Below are positions 1 to 7,384 of a DNA stretch of 15,454 bases, piece after piece (the first letter of the stretch is position 1; every line of letters begins with the position of its first letter). Made by a program: the position numbers and the translations under genes. This stretch comes from RGIG5681 sp034180345 (GTDB lineage Bacteria > Bacillota_I > Bacilli_A > Erysipelotrichales > Erysipelotrichaceae), in assembly GCA_034180345.1 (NCBI GenBank), contig JAXFOQ010000018.1:1-15454 (forward strand). Reading direction: 5' to 3'. Below the pieces are notes generated by a model that saw only the letters and a list, made by a program, of their open reading frames with translations, did no database searches and was not told the DNA's origin.

Positions 1-83
1 TGTTCCCATCTCGAACACAGAAGTTAAGCACTTCATCGGTGAGCATAGCTACTATTAGTAGTGAATCAAGCGCATCGCCAGGT
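1..83 (+). rRNA. rrf: 5S ribosomal RNA, 3' part (5' end outside window)
   Basis: The segment contains the 5S signature around positions 8-30 (a variant of the CGAAC...GAAGTTAAGC loop/helix III region) and finishes in the usual CGCCAGG-type 3' end near 76-82. Only the distal two thirds or so of the molecule is present, because the window begins inside the gene. A strong intrinsic terminator follows at once, so this is presumably the last gene of an rRNA operon entering from the left. The exact 3' end could be off by one or two bases. Confidence 0.9.
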
Positions 84-110
84 AAAAGATACCTAAGGGT
101 ATCTTTTTTT
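84..110 (+). terminator. Rho-independent terminator of the rRNA operon
   Basis: A 10-bp perfect stem (AAAAGATACC at 84-93 with GGTATCTTTT at 98-107) closes a TAAG loop and runs into seven or more T residues. It directly follows the 5S 3' end and separates rRNA transcription from tsaE. Confidence 0.9.
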
Positions 111-113
111 ATG

Positions 114-142
114 TTTAAATGTCGGATTAAAAGGGGTATAAT
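114..142 (+). promoter_or_regulatory. Candidate sigma-A promoter for tsaE, very close to the start codon
   Basis: TATAAT at 137-142 is a perfect -10. TTTAAA at 114-119, 17 nt upstream, is a partial -35 (4/6). A start point about 7 nt after the -10 falls near 149, only a few bases before ATG 152. The purine-rich AGGGG at 132-136, which could act as a ribosome binding site for GTG 146, lies in the promoter itself and would be absent from such a transcript. Confidence 0.6.
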
Positions 143-151
143 AAAGTGGTT

Positions 152-616
152 ATGGAATATAAAATATTAACTAAATCTTTTTCTGATACTATAGAATATG
201 GCAGAAAACTTGGATTGTTATTAAAGCCGAATAGTTTAATTTGTATGCGTGGTGATTTGGCTTGCGGCAAGACGACTTTTACTAAAGGGATAGGAATGGG
301 AATCGGGGTAACTACTGTTATTAATAGCCCAACTTTTACAATTTTAAAGATTTATCATGGTCAAATGCCATTGTTTCATATTGATGCTTATCGTTTGCTA
401 GATAATGATTATGATTTAGGTTTTGAAGAATTACTCAGTGATGATGGTGTTGTGGTTGTTGAATGGTATGATTATATGTCGAATATGTTAGGTGATGAAT
501 ACTTGGAGTTGGAGTTTGAACATATCGACGAAAACACCCGCAGCATCAAAATGCTTGCCCATGGAAAAAAATACGAACAATTACTGGAGGAATATTATGC
601 TAGTGCTATGTGTTGA
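152..616 (+). CDS. tsaE: tRNA t6A37 biosynthesis ATPase TsaE
   Basis: TsaE is the small ATPase that works with TsaB and TsaD to make N6-threonylcarbamoyl-adenosine at position 37 of ANN-decoding tRNAs in the cytoplasm. The 154-aa product carries a P-loop GDLACGKTT at residues 34-42, the family SPTFT stretch, HIDAYRL and the late VVEWYDY segment; length is normal for the family. I chose ATG 152 because it suits the promoter just upstream. GTG 146 is in frame, adds two residues and has AGGGG nine bases before it, so it remains possible, particularly on read-through mRNA. The 3' end overlaps tsaB by 20 bp, implying coupled translation. The gene stops at TGA, which argues against a TGA=Trp code. 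Confidence 0.93.
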   Translation: MEYKILTKSFSDTIEYGRKLGLLLKPNSLICMRGDLACGKTTFTKGIGMGIGVTTVINSPTFTILKIYHGQMPLFHIDAYRLLDNDYDLGFEELLSDDGVVVVEWYDYMSNMLGDEYLELEFEHIDENTRSIKMLAHGKKYEQLLEEYYASAMC

Positions 617-1202
617 TACTTCTTATAAGGCTTTATCTATATCATTGTTGAAAGATGGTGAAATTATTAAAGCATATGATGAATTTTGTTTTAAACATCA
701 AAGCGAAATGCTATTTATAAAAATGCAAGAATTATTTAAGGCTGTAAATATGAATCCACTTGATATTGATGCCATTTGCATCAGCAAGGGCCCAGGTTCA
801 TATACTGGCGTCCGCATCGCCATGAGTATGGCTAAAACTATCTGTGCCATTGAACCTAAAATAAAGTTATATACCATTAGTACATTGAAACTTTATTCCA
901 ACAATCGTCCTAATGCCTTGGTTATCATGGATGCCAGAGCTAATCGTGCTTATCTTGGTGTATATGATAAATGTCAAACAGTCATTAATGATTGTATTGT
1001 TAATAATGATCAAATTAATTTTGAAGACTATGAACTTATAGGTGATTTAAGCTTATTTGGTAGGGAAGATAAATATTATCCAATTAGTGAATGCTTTAAA
1101 AATTGTTTTAACTCTTTTGAAGAAGTTGAAGAAATTGCCTACCTTGTGCCAAGTTATCTTAAAGAAAGTGATGCTTATTTAAGTGCTAAAACTAATAAAT
1201 AA
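597..1202 (+). CDS. tsaB: tRNA t6A37 biosynthesis dimerization subunit TsaB
   Basis: TsaB is the catalytically inactive ASKHA-fold paralogue that scaffolds TsaD and TsaE in the bacterial t6A complex. The 201-aa product begins MLVLCVDTS, has the KHQSE segment near residues 33-37 and the hallmark KGPGSYTGVRIA at 64-75. It is somewhat shorter than the usual ~225 aa, the loss being in the weakly conserved C-terminal part. ATG 597 is preceded by GGAGG at 586-590 with six bases between, so it is a firm start; the frame stays open further upstream to an ATG at 492, but that stretch overlaps tsaE and does not resemble TsaB. It overlaps tsaE by 20 bp and the rimI part of the next gene by 20 bp. Confidence 0.93.
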   Translation: MLVLCVDTSYKALSISLLKDGEIIKAYDEFCFKHQSEMLFIKMQELFKAVNMNPLDIDAICISKGPGSYTGVRIAMSMAKTICAIEPKIKLYTISTLKLYSNNRPNALVIMDARANRAYLGVYDKCQTVINDCIVNNDQINFEDYELIGDLSLFGREDKYYPISECFKNCFNSFEEVEEIAYLVPSYLKESDAYLSAKTNK

Positions 1203-2604
1203 TAATGAACTTATTTTTGTTGAAGAGATGCTTAGTGTCATCTTTGATCAAAAATATGCAAAAAAGATTATTAAAGGTTTTTTTGATAATCAATTTTTAA
1301 AAGCTATTGGTTATTATCAAAAACAACAATTAATCGCCGTCTTGATCTATCAAAGAATATTTGATGAGATTGAGATTGAAGTTATTGCGGTGGTTAATGA
1401 TCGTCGAAGACTGGGTTATGGTCAAAAATTATTTGATTATATGCTTAGCATTGAAAAAGATTTATTGTTTATAAGACTTGAAGTTAATGTAAAAAATAGT
1501 AAAGCCTTATCTTTTTATCAAAAAAATGATTTTCAAATCATTAGAAAGCGTAATGCCTATTATGATAATCAAGATGATGCTTATGAAATGTTAAAGAAGG
1601 TGAAGAAAATGAAAAAAATTATCGCAATCGAATCTAGTTGTGATGAAACTGCTTGTGCCATTGTTGATGAAGGATATAATGTTTTAAGTGGTGTAGTAAC
1701 TAGTCAAATTGATGTTCATCGCCGTTTTGGTGGGGTAATACCAGAAGTTGCAAGTAGAATGCATGTGGAACAAATTTCCACCATTGTATCCGAATGTCTT
1801 AATAATGCCTCACTTACAATGAAGGATATTGATTATGTTGCCTATACTGTTGGACCTGGTCTTATTGGTTCGCTACATATCGGAGCTATCGCTGCCAAGA
1901 CTTTATCGTTTTTTTATGATAAACCATTAATTGGTGTTCATCATTTAAAGGGTCATATTTTTGTTAATCAGCTTGTTGAACCATTAAAATTTCCTTTAAT
2001 TGCAATGGTTGTAAGTGGTGGTCATACTGAACTTGTTTTAATGAAGGATTCTGATAGTTATGAGATTATTGGTACCACCTTAGATGATGCGATTGGTGAA
2101 GCCTATGATAAAGTTGCAAGAGTCTTGGGTATGGAGTATCCTGGAGGTCCTAAAATCGACCAAGCGGCAAGTAGGGGTAAACCTAATTATTCCTTACCAA
2201 CTCCTAAAGTTGATGGCTATAATTTCAGTTTTAGTGGGCTTAAAAACGCAACAATTCAATTGGTTAATAAATTAGAACGTAATAACCAAGAGATTAATAA
2301 AGATGATTTAGCCTATGCCTTTCAAGAAACAGCCTTGAATATTTTAGTTAGCAAGACCATTAAGGCTGTTCAGGAATATAATATTGAACTGGTTGTTTTG
2401 GCTGGTGGGGTAGCCTGCAATTCTAGACTTCGTGAACTAGCTCAAAATGAAATAGCTAAATACTGTCATGTGATGGTACCACCGATGAAATTTACTACCG
2501 ACAATGCTGTAATGATAGGCTGCGCGGCTGTAAATGAACTTAAACATCAGCATTTTGTTGGTCTTGATAAGATGAGTATGCCTTCAATGCCTATTGATGA
2601 ATAA
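1183..2604 (+). CDS. rimI-tsaD: RimI-TsaD fusion: N-acetyltransferase / tRNA N6-threonylcarbamoyltransferase
   Basis: One 473-aa frame joins two complete enzymes. Residues 1 to about 142 are a GNAT acetyltransferase like RimI (ribosomal protein S18 alanine N-acetyltransferase), with the acetyl-CoA motif RRRLGYG and the distal LEVNVKNSKALSFYQKN and NAYYDN segments. From Met143 the chain is TsaD, which transfers threonylcarbamoyl from TC-AMP to tRNA A37: ESSCDETA, PEVASRMH, metal-binding HHLKGH, VSGGHTE, AGGVACNSRLRE and the TDNAVMI metal region are present, and the 331-aa TsaD portion is full length. These are separate adjacent genes in B. subtilis; here no stop codon lies between them. GTG 1183 best fits the RimI N-terminus; ATG 1228 is a shorter option. 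An internal start at 1609 may also make free TsaD. Confidence 0.92.
   Translation: MLKLINNNELIFVEEMLSVIFDQKYAKKIIKGFFDNQFLKAIGYYQKQQLIAVLIYQRIFDEIEIEVIAVVNDRRRLGYGQKLFDYMLSIEKDLLFIRLEVNVKNSKALSFYQKNDFQIIRKRNAYYDNQDDAYEMLKKVKKMKKIIAIESSCDETACAIVDEGYNVLSGVVTSQIDVHRRFGGVIPEVASRMHVEQISTIVSECLNNASLTMKDIDYVAYTVGPGLIGSLHIGAIAAKTLSFFYDKPLIGVHHLKGHIFVNQLVEPLKFPLIAMVVSGGHTELVLMKDSDSYEIIGTTLDDAIGEAYDKVARVLGMEYPGGPKIDQAASRGKPNYSLPTPKVDGYNFSFSGLKNATIQLVNKLERNNQEINKDDLAYAFQETALNILVSKTIKAVQEYNIELVVLAGGVACNSRLRELAQNEIAKYCHVMVPPMKFTTDNAVMIGCAAVNELKHQHFVGLDKMSMPSMPIDE
1597..1611 (+). promoter_or_regulatory. Possible internal ribosome binding site and start for free TsaD
   Basis: AAGGTG at 1597-1602 lies about six bases before an in-frame ATG at 1609, exactly where canonical TsaD proteins begin (MKKIIAIESSCDETA). 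This looks like the original tsaD start retained inside the fusion. It could yield a 331-aa TsaD as well as the 473-aa fusion. The function is inferred; only the motif and spacing are seen. Confidence 0.5.
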
Positions 2605-2643
2605 TTGTGATATATTTAATTTTCTTAACAAGTGTTGTATAAT
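2605..2643 (+). promoter_or_regulatory. rex promoter with candidate Rex half-operator
   Basis: TATAAT at 2638-2643 is a perfect -10, with a weak TTTAAT -35 at 2615-2620 (spacer 17). The likely start point near 2650 sits three bases before ATG 2653. In the spacer, TTAACAA at 2625-2631 equals one complete half of the Gram-positive Rex box (TTGTTAA-N4-TTAACAA). The other half is degenerate, although TTGTGA, a common Rex half-site form, occurs at 2605-2610 at abnormal distance. Autoregulation by Rex is plausible but unproven. Confidence 0.5.
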
Positions 2644-2652
2644 AGGGCTGTT

Positions 2653-3273
2653 ATGAAAAACAAAATATCTAAAGCAACATTACAACGCTATACTTTATAT
2701 CTTAAAACATTAAGAAAATTAAAAAATATGAATATTAATAGAATCATGTCTTCTGAATTAGGTTCTTATATTTCGATTAAACCTACAACAATCAGGCGTG
2801 ATTTTAGTTTACTTGGTAGTCTAGGTAAGCAGGGTTATGGTTATGATATTGATCATTTAATTAGTATTTTTTCAGATACCTTAGGCGTTACTGTCGATGA
2901 ACAAATTATTTTAATTGGTCTTGGTAACTTGGGACGAGCATTAATCAACTATAATCACTGGGACAATGTTGTGGGTGAAATTGTTTGTGCCTTTGATTTA
3001 TACCCTGATAAAGCTAAAGATTTGGGTATTAAATGTTATCACATCGATGATTTGGAGAAGTATATTCCTAAAAATGCTCATATTGCGATTATCACTGGTA
3101 AAGAAAATATTCAAGAAACTGTTAATCGTTTAGTTGAATGTGGTATTAGAGGGATTGCTGATTTTAGTAATGAACATTATATGGTGCCTGATTTTGTGAA
3201 GGTTAGACATGTGGATGTCGTTAGCACAATACAAGAATTAGTTTTTGAAACAAATATCAAGGAGGGAAAATAG
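2653..3273 (+). CDS. rex: Redox-sensing transcriptional repressor Rex
   Basis: Rex is a dimeric repressor that binds DNA with its N-terminal winged helix and leaves it when NADH binds the C-terminal Rossmann domain, so fermentative and respiratory genes follow the NADH/NAD+ ratio. The 206-aa protein has the family's KATLQRYTLYL opening, a winged helix ending in TIRRDFSLLGSLGKQGYGY (residues 46-64), and the nucleotide fingerprint GLGNLG at 89-94. An in-frame GTG at 2632 would add seven residues, but that codon precedes and overlaps the -10 element, so ATG 2653 is preferred. The last codons of the gene contain the Shine-Dalgarno of asnS and the stop abuts its ATG, so rex and asnS are one transcription unit. 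Confidence 0.95.
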   Translation: MKNKISKATLQRYTLYLKTLRKLKNMNINRIMSSELGSYISIKPTTIRRDFSLLGSLGKQGYGYDIDHLISIFSDTLGVTVDEQIILIGLGNLGRALINYNHWDNVVGEIVCAFDLYPDKAKDLGIKCYHIDDLEKYIPKNAHIAIITGKENIQETVNRLVECGIRGIADFSNEHYMVPDFVKVRHVDVVSTIQELVFETNIKEGK

Positions 3274-4656
3274 ATGTTTGAGTTTTATACAGTAAGAGAA
3301 TTATATGAAGTTGTTTATGGCAAAAATCAAGTTGAAATCGATCAAATAGAATATGTTGAACTTGATGGTTGGATTCGTACCAATCGCAACAATGGTAAAG
3401 TAGGTTTTATTGAATTAAATGATGGTTCTTATTTTAAAAATGCTCAAATCGTCTATACTAGCGACCTTCAAAATTTTAAGGATATTGATAAGTATTTAAC
3501 TGGCACCAGTGTTAATGTAACGGGTAAGTTCAAATATACGCCAGATATGCAACAACCATTTGAAATCGAAGTTACAGCAATTAAATTATTAGGCTCATGT
3601 GATGCTAGTTATCCAATGCAAAAGAAAAGACATTCTTTTGAATATTTGCGCGAGATACCTCATCTTAGAATGCGTGCCAATACCTTTAATGCAGTATTCA
3701 GAGTAAGAAGTGTTCTTTCGATGGCTATTCATGAATTTTTCCAAAATCAAGGCTTTGTCTATGTGCATACACCAATCATTACCGGAAATGATGGTGAAGG
3801 CGCGGGCAATATGTTTAAAGCTACTACAATTGATGGTAATAATTTTGAGGATGATTTTTTTGGTAAAGAGGCCTTTCTTACTGTTAGTGGTCAATTGCAC
3901 GCTGAATCTTATTGTATGGCTTTTAGGGATGTTTATACCTTTGGCCCAACATTTAGAGCTGAAAATTCAAATACCAAAACGCATGCAGCAGAATTTTGGA
4001 TGATTGAGCCAGAAATTGCATTCGCAGATTTGAATGATAATATGAATTTGATTGAAGATTGTATTAAATATTGTATTGATTATTGTATGGAAAATTGTCC
4101 TGAAGAACTTAACTTTTTTAATTCAATGATTGATAAGACTTTATTGGAAAGACTGAATATGGTCAAGGCCTCTGAATTTAAACGCCTATCATACACCGAA
4201 GCAATTGAAGCGTTATTAAAGGCTGATGTTAAATTTGAAAACAAAGTATCTTGGGGAATTGATCTAAACACTGAACACGAGAGGTATCTTTGTGAAAAAT
4301 TAGTTGGCGGGCCAGTATTTATTACTGACTATCCTAAAGAGATAAAGGCATTTTATATGCGTCAAAATGATGATGCTAAGACTGTTGCAGCATGCGATTT
4401 ACTAGTGCCTAATGTCGGAGAATTAGTTGGTGGTTCACAACGCGAAGAACGCATTGATGTTTTGATTGGGCGAATGAATGAGTTAAAAATGGATTTAAAA
4501 GGCTATGAATGGTATTTAGATCTTAGAAGATATGGCGGTTGTAAACACGCGGGCTTTGGCATTGGATTTGAAAGATTACTTATGTATATCACGGGTATGG
4601 AAAATATTAGGGATGTCATTCCTTTTGCGCGTACACCTAAGAATTTGATTAATTAG
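3274..4656 (+). CDS. asnS: Asparaginyl-tRNA synthetase (class II)
   Basis: AsnRS charges tRNA-Asn with asparagine using ATP. The 460-aa chain has an N-terminal OB-fold anticodon-binding domain (about residues 27-105, with VELDGWIRTNR) and a class II catalytic core. Motif 2 is FRAENSNTKTHAAEFWMIEPE-like at 227-247 (the Asn-type FRAENS...AEFWMIEPE pattern separates it from AspRS), and motif 3 is GFGIGFERLL at 427-436. The usual C-terminal FPRTP is FARTP here. The start is decided by GGAGGG at 3261-3266, seven bases before ATG 3274, which touches the rex stop. Its position between rex and the ABC-F gene differs from the B. subtilis layout. Confidence 0.96.
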   Translation: MFEFYTVRELYEVVYGKNQVEIDQIEYVELDGWIRTNRNNGKVGFIELNDGSYFKNAQIVYTSDLQNFKDIDKYLTGTSVNVTGKFKYTPDMQQPFEIEVTAIKLLGSCDASYPMQKKRHSFEYLREIPHLRMRANTFNAVFRVRSVLSMAIHEFFQNQGFVYVHTPIITGNDGEGAGNMFKATTIDGNNFEDDFFGKEAFLTVSGQLHAESYCMAFRDVYTFGPTFRAENSNTKTHAAEFWMIEPEIAFADLNDNMNLIEDCIKYCIDYCMENCPEELNFFNSMIDKTLLERLNMVKASEFKRLSYTEAIEALLKADVKFENKVSWGIDLNTEHERYLCEKLVGGPVFITDYPKEIKAFYMRQNDDAKTVAACDLLVPNVGELVGGSQREERIDVLIGRMNELKMDLKGYEWYLDLRRYGGCKHAGFGIGFERLLMYITGMENIRDVIPFARTPKNLIN

Positions 4657-4657
4657 T

Positions 4658-5473
4658 ATGCATCAAGAATATATCATTAAAAATAACAGTGAGGGAATTA
4701 TTACTGTTAGAGATGTTCAAATGGCAATTCACAGCATGACTAAAGATATTATTGCCCTTTGCGATGAATATAAAATTACTTATTGGCTTATTGGTGGTAG
4801 CGCTCTTGGTGCTTATCGCCATCAAGGATATATTCCATGGGATGATGATTTTGATTTAGCGATGATGCGCGAGGACTATTTGCGTTTTATTACTATTTTA
4901 GATAAACACTTAGATCAAGATAAGTATGTTTATCATTGTTATGAAAAAAACAAAGCCTACAATGTCTTAATTCCTGCAATGAAAATTCGTAAAAAGGGTA
5001 CATATATCGAAGAAACTAATAGTTTATTAAAAAATAAAATTGATGATTGTAATGGAATTTTCATTGATGTTTTTGTCTATGACTATGTAAATGAAAATAG
5101 AATTATTGATTTTTTTCCTCGCTTGTTAAATTATTTATTAATGCCGATTATTGTTTTTTTTGAAAATATGGGCATTAATCCTATCTTTATTAAAAATTTA
5201 TTTGTGAATAATGCTCATCAATACGGTATTAAAAATCGTAATAGTAGTTTAATCGGTTTAGATTTATGCTGGACTTTTAGGAGTATTTTCAAACCTTATA
5301 TATATAGAAAAGATGATATTTTTCCTGTTAAAAAGATGACTTTTGAGGATACGGAATTTTGTTGTCCTAAGAACATCGAACAATTTTTAGAGATTGAAAT
5401 AGGACCTAATTATCGTGAACTCCCTGATGAAAAACATCGCTTTGCGAAACATACAAAGGATATTAAATTATAA
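4658..5473 (+). CDS. LicD-family phosphotransferase (nucleotidyltransferase fold)
   Basis: LicD-type enzymes transfer phosphocholine or related phospho-groups from a nucleotide-activated donor to cell-surface glycans. The 271-aa protein shows the family core: IGGSALGAYRH followed by GYIPWDDDFDLAMMRED, covering roughly residues 45-73, with the acidic metal ligands in DDDFD. A hydrophobic stretch near residues 151-165 may be a core helix or a membrane contact; there is no signal peptide. The ATG lies one base after the asnS stop and has no recognisable Shine-Dalgarno, so expression may rest on reinitiation; the 3' end overlaps the ABC-F start (TAATG). The acceptor and donor cannot be told from sequence. 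No choline-uptake or choline-kinase gene is nearby, so a choline role is not supported. Confidence 0.85.
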   Translation: MHQEYIIKNNSEGIITVRDVQMAIHSMTKDIIALCDEYKITYWLIGGSALGAYRHQGYIPWDDDFDLAMMREDYLRFITILDKHLDQDKYVYHCYEKNKAYNVLIPAMKIRKKGTYIEETNSLLKNKIDDCNGIFIDVFVYDYVNENRIIDFFPRLLNYLLMPIIVFFENMGINPIFIKNLFVNNAHQYGIKNRNSSLIGLDLCWTFRSIFKPYIYRKDDIFPVKKMTFEDTEFCCPKNIEQFLEIEIGPNYRELPDEKHRFAKHTKDIKL

Positions 5474-7329
5474 TGTTGGTACAGGTTAGTAAGGGTAGCG
5501 TTCATTATGGACTTAATGATATTTTTGAACAGCTGGATTTTACAATTAATGAAAACGAAAAGATTGCGATTGTTGGAAGAAATGGTTGTGGTAAAACAAC
5601 ACTTTTAAAGGTGATTGCGGGCCTTGAAGAATTAAGTTCTGGTAAGATTTTTTATAGTGGGAATCTTAAAATTGGTTATTTATCACAAAGTCATTTTGAA
5701 TCTCTTGAAAATAGTGTGGAAGATGAATTGTTACAGAGTTTTAAAGAATTAATAGCTTTAGAAAAGATTATTGATGAATCGAATAAATTGCTTTTAACCG
5801 ATTATTCGGAAACAAATATCATCAAACATAGTGAGTTACTTGAAAAATTCGATGCCCTTGGTGGTTATTCTTATAAGAATGAACTTAAGGCGGTATTTTA
5901 TGGTTTTGGCTTTAAAGAAGAAGATCTTGGTCGTAAATTATCAACTTTTTCTGGTGGTCAGCAGACTAAGATTTATTTTGCGAAGATGTTGCTAGAGAAA
6001 CCAGATTTATTATTGCTTGATGAACCGACCAACCACTTAGATTTAAAGACAATCGAATGGCTGGAGAATTATTTAATTAAGTACAAACGAGCAATGATTT
6101 TAGTATCGCACGATCGAATGTTTATTAATAAAATCGTTAATACTATCTATGATTTTGAATATGGTAAATTAGTCAAATACGCTGGTAACTACGATCAATT
6201 TGTTGAAAGTAAAAAAAATCGTTTAGAAAAGAACATCGAAGCCTATAATCGCCAACAAAAAGAAATTAAACAACTGGAAGCTCAGATTGAAAAATTTAGA
6301 TATAAGGCCAGTAAGGCTTCATTTGCACAGAGTAAAATTAAATATCTTGATCGTATGGATAAGATTGAAAAATTACCTGAGGCAGATATTAAAAGTTTTA
6401 AGGCTAATTTTAAATCTAAAATTCGCGGTGGAAACAATGTTTTGGCATTGGATAATTTGTCCTTTGGCTATGATAAACCATTGGCTAGTGTTAACTTGAA
6501 TATTATGAGGAATGATCGAATCTGTATTATGGGTGATAATGGTACAGGCAAGTCGACACTCCTTAAAACTATTGTTGATTTAATTAAGCCCTTATCAGGA
6601 TATAAATTACTAGGTCATCAAATTGAGATTGGCTACTTTGATCAACAACTTTTAAATTTTTCTGGTAATAAAACCGTTATCGAGGAAATTTGGGATGAAT
6701 ATCCAGATTTAGAACATACACAAATCCGCACAATTTTAGGTTCGTTCTTATTTAGGACTGAAGAAGTATTTAAGGATATTAGGGTATTATCTGGTGGCGA
6801 GAAGGTTAGGCTGGCCTTTGTGAAACTAATGCTTAAGGGGGCTAATTTTCTAGTCTTGGATGAGCCGACCAATCACTTGGATATTCCTGGCAAAGAGGCT
6901 TTAGAAGCATCGCTTAAAAATTATGATGGAACGATTATTTTTGTTTCCCATGATCGTTATTTTATCAAGGAAATTGCCAATAAGATATTGTTGATTGAAG
7001 ATGGCAAGACCAAACTTTATGAATATGGTTATAGTGAATATCTTGATAAACCTAAAGTATCTGAGGAAGCTAAAGAATCGATAAATGAAGTTAAAGCTAA
7101 GATAAAACCGAAACAAAAATATAATCTAAAAAAGATTGAAGCGGAAATTGTAAGACTTGAAGATTTATTGGAAGAAAAGCGGTCATTAAGATTTGAGGAA
7201 GAATACTATCAGGATAGTCATAAAATGAATATCCTTAATGATGAAATTGATGATCTTCATAATTTAATTCATGCAGAAATGCAAAAATGGGAATTAGCCA
7301 TGGAAGAAGAGGAAGAGTTCTCTAAATAG
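5473..7329 (+). CDS. ydiF: ABC-F family ATPase, YdiF-like
   Basis: ABC-F proteins are cytosolic twin-ATPases that bind the ribosomal E site and relieve stalling or antibiotic block; they have no membrane domain. The 618-aa protein has two ATPase modules: Walker A GRNGCGKTT at 35-43 with signature FSGGQQ and Walker B LLLLDEPTNHLD at 179-190, then GDNGTGKST at 354-362 with LSGGE and LVLDEPTNHLD at 460-470. A charged helical linker with KASFAQSKIKYLDRM lies between them. A basic/acidic coiled-coil tail begins near residue 540, as in YdiF. In B. subtilis ydiF also lies beside tsaD and rex, so a housekeeping role is more likely than dedicated resistance. The start overlaps the licD stop by one base; AAAGGA is 12 nt upstream. 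Confidence 0.9.
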   Translation: MLVQVSKGSVHYGLNDIFEQLDFTINENEKIAIVGRNGCGKTTLLKVIAGLEELSSGKIFYSGNLKIGYLSQSHFESLENSVEDELLQSFKELIALEKIIDESNKLLLTDYSETNIIKHSELLEKFDALGGYSYKNELKAVFYGFGFKEEDLGRKLSTFSGGQQTKIYFAKMLLEKPDLLLLDEPTNHLDLKTIEWLENYLIKYKRAMILVSHDRMFINKIVNTIYDFEYGKLVKYAGNYDQFVESKKNRLEKNIEAYNRQQKEIKQLEAQIEKFRYKASKASFAQSKIKYLDRMDKIEKLPEADIKSFKANFKSKIRGGNNVLALDNLSFGYDKPLASVNLNIMRNDRICIMGDNGTGKSTLLKTIVDLIKPLSGYKLLGHQIEIGYFDQQLLNFSGNKTVIEEIWDEYPDLEHTQIRTILGSFLFRTEEVFKDIRVLSGGEKVRLAFVKLMLKGANFLVLDEPTNHLDIPGKEALEASLKNYDGTIIFVSHDRYFIKEIANKILLIEDGKTKLYEYGYSEYLDKPKVSEEAKESINEVKAKIKPKQKYNLKKIEAEIVRLEDLLEEKRSLRFEEEYYQDSHKMNILNDEIDDLHNLIHAEMQKWELAMEEEEEFSK

Positions 7330-7347
7330 CTTAATTTTAGATAAATC

Positions 7348-7376
7348 TTGAATGTCAAGGCTTAGGAGTTTATAAT
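7348..7376 (+). promoter_or_regulatory. Strong promoter for typA, nearly leaderless
   Basis: TTGAAT at 7348-7353 and TATAAT at 7371-7376 are spaced by exactly 17 bp. The expected start point is near 7383, about two bases before ATG 7385. An AGGAG at 7364-7368 lies inside the spacer, with a TTG at 7376 seven bases after it, so a read-through transcript from the ABC-F gene could start translation at that TTG instead. Confidence 0.75.
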
Positions 7377-7384
7377 TGATTAGT

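Noticed and set aside
492..596. Longer N-terminus for tsaB from ATG 492
   Set aside because: The 35-residue extension lies in tsaE's coding region, resembles no TsaB, and ATG 597 has a well-placed GGAGG.
2632..2652. GTG 2632 as the rex start
   Set aside because: That codon precedes and the extension overlaps the TATAAT box; ATG 2653 gives the normal Rex N-terminus.
3595..4271. Open frames on both strands within asnS
   Set aside because: All are contained in a well-conserved synthetase gene and lack independent support.
7346..7360. CTTGA...TCAAG hairpin between the ABC-F gene and typA as a terminator
   Set aside because: The stem is five base pairs and no T run follows; it overlaps the typA -35 region.
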